Positions 6,842-13,071 of a stretch of DNA of 13,954 bases are shown here, in pieces (position 1 is the stretch's first letter; each line of letters opens with the position of its first letter). The stretch spans positions 1-13,954 of the forward strand of contig JANQOH010000420.1 in assembly GCA_028289725.1 (NCBI GenBank). Direction: 5' to 3'. Made by a program: the position numbers and the translations under genes. A model generated the notes under the pieces. The model was not told the DNA's origin and searched no databases. It saw only the letters and a list, made by a program, of their open reading frames with translations. This DNA comes from Alphaproteobacteria bacterium. GTDB taxonomy: Bacteria; Pseudomonadota; Alphaproteobacteria; UBA7887.

Positions 6842-7105
6842 ATGGCACAGATGAATGTATCGGTTCCGAGCATCATGAAAGACTGGTGCGAGGCGCAGGT
6901 GCGCCACGGCCGGTATTCGACCACGAGCGACTATATCCGCGACCTGATCCGCCGCGATCAGGACAGCCATACCGGCGTACGCACGCTGCAGGCGATCATC
7001 GACGAGGGCCTGGCGACGGGGCACCCCTGCCGGTCGTTTGACGAGTTTGCCGATGTCGGCCGCTGGCTCCGGCAGGGCCCCAATGCGGGTCGGCAACCGA
7101 GCTAA
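6842..7105 (+). CDS. ParD-like ribbon-helix-helix antitoxin without adjacent toxin
   Basis: An 87-aa protein of the ParD antitoxin family. The N-terminal strand MNVSVP (4-9) begins the ribbon-helix-helix, followed by GRYSTTSDYIRDLIRRDQ (23-40), the characteristic dimer and helix segment. The C-terminal part (LQAIIDEGLATG, 49-60) is the sort that wraps ParE in intact modules. ParD normally represses its own operon and neutralises the gyrase-poisoning ParE. The start is clear: GGAGGG lies 7 bases before ATG 6842, and an upstream in-frame ATG at 6605 precedes the family-like region by 79 unrelated residues. No ParE-sized gene follows, although parE normally overlaps or abuts parD; the next 80 bp are non-coding and then a decayed second ParD begins. 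It is thus an orphan antitoxin: a relic, a protective copy against toxins elsewhere, or a free-standing regulator. Confidence 0.85.
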   Translation: MAQMNVSVPSIMKDWCEAQVRHGRYSTTSDYIRDLIRRDQDSHTGVRTLQAIIDEGLATGHPCRSFDEFADVGRWLRQGPNAGRQPS

Positions 7106-7197
7106 TGCGGCCTGGTGCGAATTAGGGCTATTCGATTGGCGCGCCGTTGGCACCAAGAAACTTTAAAATAATACCATTAGATCGTTGAAATTCGGCG
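7029..7197 (+). repeat. Direct repeat copy A: 3' end of parD plus downstream spacer
   Basis: This stretch matches 9715-9884 in the same orientation. The first ~79 bases (coding for RSFDEFADVGRW onward) agree at about 85% by eye. The following ~90 non-coding bases agree at about 60-70%, with one single-base gap, sharing for example GGCGCG, AAGAAAC and TAGATC blocks. Divergence is even, not patchy, which indicates an old duplication. Copy A is attached to an intact parD gene. Confidence 0.8.
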
Positions 7198-7208
7198 GTC
7201 GCGCCGCA

Positions 7209-7436
7209 ATGAACGTCTCAGCAGCTGACGCGACGGAAGACTTGCGCGTGGACCAGATTTTCAAGGGTCGCTATTCATCCACAAACGACCAAGTGCTCGA
7301 TATTGTTCGCCGTGACCAACATCAACGGACAGAAGCGAAGTCGCCTACTGCGGCTTTCGCGAACGAATTGATGAGCGATACCAGCCGTCGGCTAATAGAT
7401 GGCATTTCGACTGAAGCTTCGGTGCACGGATCGTGA
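7209..7436 (+). pseudogene. Degenerate second ParD-like gene
   Basis: An open frame of 75 residues from ATG 7209 aligns without gaps to the upstream ParD. Over the first 37 aligned positions 17 are identical, including MNVS, GRYS-x-T-x-D and the closing RRDQ. After that the similarity fades and the C-terminus is unlike ParD. The core helices are altered (VDQIFKGRYSS), no ribosome binding site precedes the ATG, and third positions are more AT-rich than in the first copy. A TTG at 7185 could start 8 codons earlier. I read it as a decayed paralogue from tandem duplication. It could instead be a diverged, still expressed small regulator, since the frame has not been broken. No toxin gene follows it either. 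Confidence 0.6.
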
Positions 7437-7535
7437 TTTTGCGAACAGTAGTGGCCCGAATGGAACTTGCCCTTCCTGTCCAGGCACTCGATAGTCTCTG
7501 CCGAAGACAGGAGTTCAACGTCGGGAGGCCATCAT

Positions 7536-9578
7536 ATGATCGCAACAGGCCACCATCGATCTATTCGCACGAATATGGCTGTGTGCTTTGCATTTTTTGT
7601 CCTGTTCGCTTGTTCGTCAGAGCTATCAGCCGGTGTTCTAGACGACCTGTTAGGAGATGTTGAAAAAGTTATTGACGACGCAACGGATTTGGTTGAGGGC
7701 CAATTGAACGAAGAGTCTTCTGAGATCGAGGAACCTTCGCTGGGCGAATCCGAGCTACAGAGTCAGACCGTAGCGCCCGAGGAAAGTACACCAGCCACGG
7801 CAGCATCGGCCCCGCTTGCCCCAAAGCAATCTTCCGAAGAGCATGTTGCTCAAGCTACACCTCCTATACCTGCAATCGAGGAAGAAGACGGCAAGCATCT
7901 CGCTACGGAAACGCAAGCTTTGCTCAATAAGCTTGGCTATGACGCAGGACCCGTTGATGGCTTACCAGGAAGTAATACCAGAGCAGCGGTCAGAGCTTTT
8001 CAAAAGCACCAGGGGTTGGAGGTCAACGGCCATATTTCGCCGGATTTGTTGGCTGCTTTGCGGCAGGTATCTCAACAGCAAACAACCACGGATACGCCAC
8101 CGACGTCCTCGATCCAGGCGCAATCAGGTTCCGGAGACTCGATTGGAGACACACTTAGCATCGTCACATGGACGAGGAGCCATGGTTATGCGTGTTTTGA
8201 GGAGAACGCAAACTACTACATATGTAGGCGGGAGTATCCCCACTTTAATGCTACGGCCACCATCCTAGGCAGGAGTACACAGAATATCCCATTGGAAAGG
8301 CTGAATTTTTACGTGGATGGGGCGGCGAGCAACCCGAGCACATTAAAGCCCTTCATTGCAGACACTCTTTCGGATCTGGGCCTCGCTTTCGACATTCACT
8401 GGTCGGAGCCGTCTGGTCCTTCAGCCAGAACAGTGTTCGACCAAAGTGTAAGAACTGGCAACACGTGCCTTCGTGTCACAGGGGAAGTCCGGGCCAAGGG
8501 CGATTGGGCGGATCTCGATCTTGGCGTCTTCGACTGCGCGGCGGCGCAAGTAGGAGAATTGTTAGTGGTGGATTCCTCCGGCCTGTCCAGTGAGCCGCGG
8601 CAAACTGAGCCGCTGTCGGGCCAAGAACAGCCAGCAATTACATCTGAGGAGCGAGAAGCTGCGTTTTACGATTCGGGCACTTTCCGCTGGCAAAATGTCG
8701 ATGAAGCATTCATGGACGGCGACATGAGCGTAGTCGTGAGATTGCTTGATATCGGATGCAGGGCGGAGGTGAAGGACACCTGCTTTTATCTTGGCGATTT
8801 CTATCGTGAGGGAGATGGCGTTCCGAAGGACGAGGAAGCCGCGATTAGATACTTCGAAGTCGGCTGTAGCCGCGGCGAACCGGACCCCTGTGAACGGTTA
8901 GGCAGGCCGGTTCCGCTCGTGGAGTCCAGCGTGACCAAAAGCGTGGAATCACAAGAGGCGGAGCAACCGGTCGAAGCGTCCAGAATTGAGAGTTCAAATC
9001 AAACGGCGGCGGAGCCTTCTGTTAACACAGCGAGCGCGTCCGCATCGCAGGCGACAGAAGTTGCCTCACAGAGGGACCAAGATCCTCCCGACCAAATTTC
9101 GCCGCAATCAGATGCGTCGATTTGTGAGGGGCTATTGGCTCTTAATGATGCCACCTATCAGGGCCTGAAGTCTTCAGGAGTCGTCACTACGAGGCAATCC
9201 AGCGAAAACGAGATAGTTCGGATCCCGGACATTGCATCTGGCATGAACAATTGTGAAGCGTCCGACTTGCTGAACCAGACGTCCCAGAGGGGCGCAATTT
9301 TCGCCTTGGGGGTCCTGTGCCAGATTGGCGCGTGCGGAGCGGGACAAGATCCCGGTTCGATACGAAGGGCTGTCGCACAGGAAATCGCTCAATGTACCGG
9401 ACTTGCGCCGAATGAGGCCGTCGCTCGAAACCAATCAATTTGGCATCAGAACGCGGCTTACGGCGATCAAGGGATGCGACCCTGGCCGGCGGGTCTCCGA
9501 GATGTCTACTTGATCGTTTTGCGCGAGAAACCGGGCCAACGGGGATGCGAAATGAGCTTGTCTATTGGGCTGCCATGA
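7536..9578 (+). CDS. Exported protein with PG_binding_1 domain and Sel1-like repeats, cysteine-rich C-terminal region
   Basis: A 680-aa protein of unknown function. A basic N-terminus and hydrophobic core (14-26) are followed by ACSS and LSAGV: either a lipoprotein with Cys26 (lipobox LFAC is imperfect, Phe at -2) or cleavage near 32. Residues 60-118 are acidic and low in complexity. Residues about 123-178 are a PG_binding_1 domain (TQALLNKLGYDAGPVDGLPG, then TRAAVRAFQKHQGL). Residues 205-345 are an unrecognised globular part with four cysteines (C220, C230, C311, C334). Residues about 385-456 carry Sel1/TPR-like repeats (CFYLGDFYREGDGVPKDEEA). A Ser/Gln-rich linker (460-527) leads to a C-terminal domain (528-680) with six cysteines. 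ATG 7536 is chosen because GGGAGG lies 7 bases upstream; ATG 7467 would bury the signal peptide. GC content and third-position GC are lower than in flanking genes, suggesting acquisition. A 7-bp inverted repeat (7474-7480 and 7506-7512) precedes the gene. Probably periplasmic and wall-associated. Confidence 0.8.
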   Translation: MIATGHHRSIRTNMAVCFAFFVLFACSSELSAGVLDDLLGDVEKVIDDATDLVEGQLNEESSEIEEPSLGESELQSQTVAPEESTPATAASAPLAPKQSSEEHVAQATPPIPAIEEEDGKHLATETQALLNKLGYDAGPVDGLPGSNTRAAVRAFQKHQGLEVNGHISPDLLAALRQVSQQQTTTDTPPTSSIQAQSGSGDSIGDTLSIVTWTRSHGYACFEENANYYICRREYPHFNATATILGRSTQNIPLERLNFYVDGAASNPSTLKPFIADTLSDLGLAFDIHWSEPSGPSARTVFDQSVRTGNTCLRVTGEVRAKGDWADLDLGVFDCAAAQVGELLVVDSSGLSSEPRQTEPLSGQEQPAITSEEREAAFYDSGTFRWQNVDEAFMDGDMSVVVRLLDIGCRAEVKDTCFYLGDFYREGDGVPKDEEAAIRYFEVGCSRGEPDPCERLGRPVPLVESSVTKSVESQEAEQPVEASRIESSNQTAAEPSVNTASASASQATEVASQRDQDPPDQISPQSDASICEGLLALNDATYQGLKSSGVVTTRQSSENEIVRIPDIASGMNNCEASDLLNQTSQRGAIFALGVLCQIGACGAGQDPGSIRRAVAQEIAQCTGLAPNEAVARNQSIWHQNAAYGDQGMRPWPAGLRDVYLIVLREKPGQRGCEMSLSIGLP

Positions 9579-9689
9579 CATTGGCCACTTGCTCTGGCAT
9601 GTGACGATCGAAGCGGGTATCGCGGTCTTTTGATAGAACTTGGTGAGACCTCTCACTGTGTTGAAGGTCGCAGCTGAACGCGAGGCGGT

Positions 9690-9791
9690 TGGCAAGGCCG
9701 CTTAGGGCACCGCTGCCGGTCGTTTGACGAGATCGCCGATGTCGGCCGCTGTCTCCGCCGAGGCCCCAATCCGGGACGTCAGCCGAGCTGA
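9690..9791 (+). pseudogene. Third ParD remnant: 3' end only
   Basis: From 9717 to the TGA at 9789-9791 the frame reads RSFDEIADVGRCLRRGPNPG then RQPS and stop, against RSFDEFADVGRWLRQGPNAG and RQPS in the intact parD: 20 of 24 residues identical, with the stop in the same place. Weaker similarity reaches back to about 9690 (GLATGHPC versus GRLGHRC); upstream the ribbon-helix-helix part is missing and an in-frame stop lies at 9675-9677. Several differences near the end (GGT/GGA, CGG/CGT, CAA/CAG) are silent, so the copy was under coding selection for some time before it was truncated. Confidence 0.8.
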
Positions 9792-9884
9792 CGTGGCTCC
9801 CCATGATTCGCGGCGATTCCCCCGGCGCGTCGTTGCGATTAAGAAACCTTCAACAAACTATTGCTAGATCAATGGAAGTCGGCG
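9715..9884 (+). repeat. Direct repeat copy B: 3' end of parD plus downstream spacer
   Basis: This is the partner of 7029-7197, same orientation, about 2.69 kb downstream. It ends with an ATG (9872-9874) exactly where copy A has TTG (7185-7187), after which the two copies stop matching. The two copies bracket the degenerate parD and the 680-aa exported-protein gene. No short target-site duplication or terminal inverted repeat was seen at the ends, so a tandem array origin is preferred over a transposon. Confidence 0.75.
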
Positions 9885-10037
9885 TAGACATTTGCCGGCG
9901 GCCGGGTCAAAGTGATTCGCGCTTGGCCCACCGCCATGGGGGAAGCGGGCCTATGTTGGAGCGGGATTCGGCTGTGCCGAAACCGATTCGGGTGTTAAAC
10001 TTCGGTTTGTTACGGATACGGAAGCGTTTGCCACGTT
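9885..10037. other. Intergenic stretch between ParD repeat and leuA leader
   Basis: No credible gene is seen here. It contains one modest inverted repeat, AAACCGA (9980-9986) with TCGGTTT (10002-10008), in a locally AT-richer stretch about 225 bp upstream of leuA. This is a plausible location for the leuA promoter, but no convincing -35/-10 pair could be picked by eye. The other stretch of this gap without a gene, 9579-9689, shows nothing I recognise. Confidence 0.3.
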
Positions 10038-10157
10038 ATGACCAATTTTTGCCGTCAGTTCTGTGTGATCGTCCGGCCCTTGGGCCCGGCGCGCGCCTTG
10101 GCGGCGAGTCTGCGTGGTCTCCGCCGCGGCACGGGACTGCGACTTAGGAGCCCCTGA
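10038..10157 (+). CDS. Possible leader ORF upstream of leuA
   Basis: ATG 10038 opens a 39-codon frame starting MTNFCRQFCVIV and ending in LRGLRRGTGLRLRSP. It has six Leu codons, all in the second half, the last few codons before the TGA at 10155-10157, which lies inside the leuA leader hairpin. That is the geometry expected of an attenuation leader peptide, in which ribosome stalling at Leu codons changes downstream folding. Against it: the Leu codons are scattered rather than in a run, Arg is equally frequent, the ribosome binding site is poor (GGAAG 13 bases upstream), and there is no U-tract terminator. Speculative. Confidence 0.25.
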   Translation: MTNFCRQFCVIVRPLGPARALAASLRGLRRGTGLRLRSP

Positions 10158-10204
10158 GCGGCCGTCCGGATGGACGTGCTCAGGGGTGAGTGAAGGCCTA
10201 AGTC
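10141..10204 (+). promoter_or_regulatory. Structured leuA leader RNA (nested hairpin)
   Basis: Three nested stems are visible: GACTTAGG (10141-10148) with CCTAAGTC (10197-10204); CCCCTGAGC (10151-10159) with GCTCAGGGG (10178-10186); and CGTCC with GGACG around a GGAT loop near the tip (10163-10176). All are perfect. The structure ends 13 bases before the AAGGAG (10218-10223) that serves leuA ATG 10232. Its length and position point to control of leuA mRNA at attenuation, translation or stability level. It lacks the T run of a classic terminator. Confidence 0.55.
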
Positions 10205-10231
10205 AACCGTCATCGCGAAGGAGAACAGCAG

Positions 10232-11827
10232 ATGACTCAGTCGAAGGACGCCGCGCCGGGCGATGATGCCCAGCCGGTAAGCGAACGCCAGAACGTCACG
10301 ATTTTCGACACCACCATGCGCGACGGCGAGCAATCGCCTGGCGCGTCCATGTCGCTCGACGAAAAGCTCGAAATCGCGACCGTTCTGCAGGAAATGGGCG
10401 TCGATGTGATCGAGGCCGGTTTCGCCATCGCCTCGAAGGGCGATTTCGAGGCGGTCACCGAAGTCTCGAAGATCGTTACGGACTCGATCGTGTGCAGCCT
10501 GGCGCGCTCTGGCATTCAGGATATCGACCGCGCCGCGGAGGCCCTGAAACACGCCAAGCGCAAGCGCATCCACACCTTCATATCCACCAGCCCGCTTCAT
10601 ATGAAGCACAAGCTGCAAATGTCGCCGGACGATGTGCACCAGGCGGTGATCGATAGCGTCACCCACGCGCGCAACCTGGTCGACGACGTGGAATGGAGCC
10701 CCGAGGACGGCACGCGCACCGAGCCCGATTTCCTATGCAAAACGGTCGAAAGCGCGATCAAGGCGGGCGCCGGCACGATCAATATTCCGGATACGGTCGG
10801 CTACACCGCGCCGGTCGAATTTTCGGCCTTGATCGAAATGCTGATGAACCGGGTGCCGAATATCGATAAGGCGGTGCTATCGGTTCACTGTCACAACGAT
10901 CTCGGCTTGGCGGTCGCCAATTCGCTGGCGGCGGTGAAAGCCGGTGCGCGGCAGGTCGAATGCACCATCAACGGGCTCGGCGAACGGGCGGGCAATGCGT
11001 CGATGGAAGAGATCGTGATGGCGATCAAAACCCGTAACGACCTGTTCCCGTACACTACCAATATCCGCACCGAGAACATCATGCGGGCGTCGCGGCTAGT
11101 GTCCGCGGTGACCGGGTTCACGGTGCAGCCAAACAAGGCGATCGTCGGCGCCAATGCCTTCGCGCATGAGGCCGGGATCCATCAGGACGGTATGCTGAAG
11201 CACGCGGGCACGTATGAGATCATGACCCCGGAATCGGTGGGCCTCACCAAATCGACCTTGGTGATGGGCAAGCATTCCGGCCGCCACGCGTTCAAGACCA
11301 AGTTGCAGGAACTGGGCTATGAGCTGGGCGAAAACGCCCTGCACGACGCCTTTGCGCGGTTCAAGGACCTCGCGGACAAAAAGAAAGATGTCTACGACGA
11401 GGATCTGATTGCTCTGGTCGACGATGCGGTGTCGCGCCGCAACGAACGGATCAAGCTGACCGCCTTGGCGCTGCGCTGCGGCATGGGCGTCCGGCCCGAG
11501 GCCGAGCTGACGCTTGAGATTGATGGCGAAACGAGTTCGACGACCGCCGACGGCGATGGTCCGGTCGACGCGATATTCCGCGCGATCGGGGCGCTTTTCC
11601 CGCACGAGGCGAATTTGCAGCTGTACCAGGTCGGTGCCGTAACCCAAGGCACCTACGCCCAAGCCGATGTTTCCGTGCGGCTTGAGGAGAATGGTCGAAC
11701 CGTCAATGGCGCGGGCGCGGACACCGATACCATGGTGGCGAGCGCCAACGCTTACATCAGTGCTCTGAACAAATTGCTAGTCAAACGGGAGAAAACCGCG
11801 CCGGCAGCGCTATATGCACAAGCGTAA
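10232..11827 (+). CDS. leuA: 2-isopropylmalate synthase
   Basis: A 531-aa enzyme of leucine biosynthesis: acetyl-CoA plus 2-oxoisovalerate gives 2-isopropylmalate. The TIM-barrel domain (about 21-290) opens with FDTTMRDGEQSPGASM (25-40), where R30 and D31 are catalytic and metal-binding. The metal-site histidines are in H219-C-H221-N-D and the third ligand region is NGLGERAGN (247-255). Linker subdomains follow (KHSGRHAFKTKLQELGY), and the C-terminal LeuA regulatory domain (about 400-515) that binds leucine for feedback inhibition is intact, so it is a full-length enzyme, close to the E. coli length, and not a homocitrate or citramalate synthase relic. The start is supported by AAGGAG 8 bases upstream. 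It is expected in the cytoplasm as a dimer. The leader hairpin 27 bases upstream suggests RNA-level control. A hairpin separates it from mreB. Confidence 0.96.
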   Translation: MTQSKDAAPGDDAQPVSERQNVTIFDTTMRDGEQSPGASMSLDEKLEIATVLQEMGVDVIEAGFAIASKGDFEAVTEVSKIVTDSIVCSLARSGIQDIDRAAEALKHAKRKRIHTFISTSPLHMKHKLQMSPDDVHQAVIDSVTHARNLVDDVEWSPEDGTRTEPDFLCKTVESAIKAGAGTINIPDTVGYTAPVEFSALIEMLMNRVPNIDKAVLSVHCHNDLGLAVANSLAAVKAGARQVECTINGLGERAGNASMEEIVMAIKTRNDLFPYTTNIRTENIMRASRLVSAVTGFTVQPNKAIVGANAFAHEAGIHQDGMLKHAGTYEIMTPESVGLTKSTLVMGKHSGRHAFKTKLQELGYELGENALHDAFARFKDLADKKKDVYDEDLIALVDDAVSRRNERIKLTALALRCGMGVRPEAELTLEIDGETSSTTADGDGPVDAIFRAIGALFPHEANLQLYQVGAVTQGTYAQADVSVRLEENGRTVNGAGADTDTMVASANAYISALNKLLVKREKTAPAALYAQA

Positions 11828-11851
11828 TGTGTTGCCGTCTTCAGTACGGCC

Positions 11852-11885
11852 GCCGCCACGCTCGGGCGCGACACGGCGTGGCGGC
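11852..11885 (+). terminator. Hairpin between leuA and mreB
   Basis: GCCGCCACGC (11852-11861) pairs perfectly with GCGTGGCGGC (11876-11885) around a 14-base GC-rich loop, followed by CCCCTTCATT. It begins 24 bases after the leuA stop. The 3' flank has only a poor T run, so this is likely a weak or rho-assisted terminator that gives leuA and mreB separate expression while allowing some read-through. Confidence 0.5.
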
Positions 11886-11922
11886 CCCCTTCATTAAACG
11901 TCGTGGAGCGTAGATAAAAAGC

Positions 11923-12963
11923 ATGTTTTCACGGTTGATGGGCTTGATGTCCGCCGATATGGCGATTGACCTCGGCACCGCCAACACGCTGGTTTATGTG
12001 GCGGGACGCGGAATTGTACTGAACGAGCCATCGGTGGTGGCGATTATTGACCAACAGGGCAAAAAACAGGTCCTTGCGGTCGGCCATGAGGCCAAGGATA
12101 TGCTCGGGCGAACCCCGGGCTATATCGAGGCGATCCGGCCTTTGCGCGACGGCGTGATTGCGGATTTCGAGATCGCCGAGGAAATGATCAAGCATTTCAT
12201 CAGCAAGGTTCACAATCGGCGCAGCTTCGCGCATCCGCAGATCATCGTCTGCGTGCCCTCGGGCTCGACCGAGGTTGAGAAGCGCGCGATTCAAGAATCC
12301 GCCGAAAGCGCGGGCGCGCGCCGTGTGTTCCTGATCGAGGAACCGATGGCCGCGGCGATCGGCGCCGGCTTGCCGGTCACCGAAGCGACGGGTTCGATGG
12401 TCGTCGATGTCGGCGGCGGCACCACCGAGGTCGCCGTCTTGTCGCTCGGCGGCATTGTCTACGCCAAGTCGCTGCGCGTCGGCGGCGACAAGATGGACGA
12501 AGCGATCATCGGCTACATTCGCCGGAACCATAATCTGCTGATCGGCGAAGCCTCGGCTGAAAAGATCAAGGTCTTGATCGGTAGCGCGTCGCCGCCGGAA
12601 GACGGCAACGGCAAGGTCATGGAGATCAAAGGCCGCGACCTGATGAACGGCGTGCCGAAGGAAATCGTGATCGGCGAGCGTCAAGTCGCCGAGAGTCTGG
12701 CCGAACCGGTTGGCGCGATTATCGAAACCGTGAAAGTCGCGCTGGAAAACACGCCGCCGGAACTTGCCGCCGATATCGTCGACAAGGGAATCATGTTAAC
12801 CGGCGGTGGCGGCTTGTTGCGCAACCTCGACGAGGTGCTGCGTCAATCGACCGGGCTGCCGGTCTCGATCGCGGAAGAGGCGCTGACCTGCGTCGCGATT
12901 GGCACCGGACGCGCGCTCGAAGAAATGCGCACGCTCAAGCACGTTCTGCACAGCGCCTACTAA
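11923..12963 (+). CDS. mreB: Rod shape-determining protein MreB (bacterial actin)
   Basis: A 346-aa MreB, the usual length. Actin-fold signatures are clear: phosphate 1 DLGTANTLVY (16-25) with GIVLNEPSVVA after it, phosphate 2 VVDVGGGTTEVAVLSLGG, and the adenosine motif MLTGGGGLLRNLD near the C-terminus. The N-terminal MFSRLMGLMSADM is the amphipathic, membrane-associating leader typical of Gram-negative MreB, which also supports the chosen start; the ribosome binding site is weak (GGAG 14 bases upstream). MreB forms ATP-dependent antiparallel double filaments on the inner face of the membrane and steers the elongasome (MreC, MreD, RodA, PBP2). It is followed by mreC after 108 bp in the same direction, so the organism is probably a rod or curved cell. 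Confidence 0.97.
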   Translation: MFSRLMGLMSADMAIDLGTANTLVYVAGRGIVLNEPSVVAIIDQQGKKQVLAVGHEAKDMLGRTPGYIEAIRPLRDGVIADFEIAEEMIKHFISKVHNRRSFAHPQIIVCVPSGSTEVEKRAIQESAESAGARRVFLIEEPMAAAIGAGLPVTEATGSMVVDVGGGTTEVAVLSLGGIVYAKSLRVGGDKMDEAIIGYIRRNHNLLIGEASAEKIKVLIGSASPPEDGNGKVMEIKGRDLMNGVPKEIVIGERQVAESLAEPVGAIIETVKVALENTPPELAADIVDKGIMLTGGGGLLRNLDEVLRQSTGLPVSIAEEALTCVAIGTGRALEEMRTLKHVLHSAY

Positions 12964-13071
12964 AGCACCATAAGGCGGGCGTTTTTGGCGACTCGTCAGT
13001 TGTCCACTGCGGGATGCCGTCGTAAACTAGCGTGGCAAGTATGACCGTAGAGAGGACTTGCGATTTCCACC

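Noticed and set aside
9562..9804. Minus-strand frame over the end of the exported-protein gene and the ParD remnant, looking faintly like a transposase or integrase fragment
   Set aside because: No catalytic motif could be identified, it overlaps a real gene on the other strand, and competing frames look equally plausible.
7029..9884. Composite transposon or insertion sequence bounded by the direct repeats
   Set aside because: No transposase, no terminal inverted repeats and no target-site duplication; the repeats carry parD coding sequence, fitting tandem duplication better.
9803..10147. 114-codon plus-strand frame between the ParD remnant and leuA
   Set aside because: No ribosome binding site, starts inside the repeated non-coding spacer, composition unlike a protein and no recognisable family; it ends in the leuA leader stem.
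12954..12986. Possible terminator after mreB (CGCCT/AGGCG followed by five T)
   Set aside because: The stem is only 5 bp with a 14-base loop, starts inside the mreB coding end, is separated from the T run by GGGC, and mreC follows as an expected operon partner.
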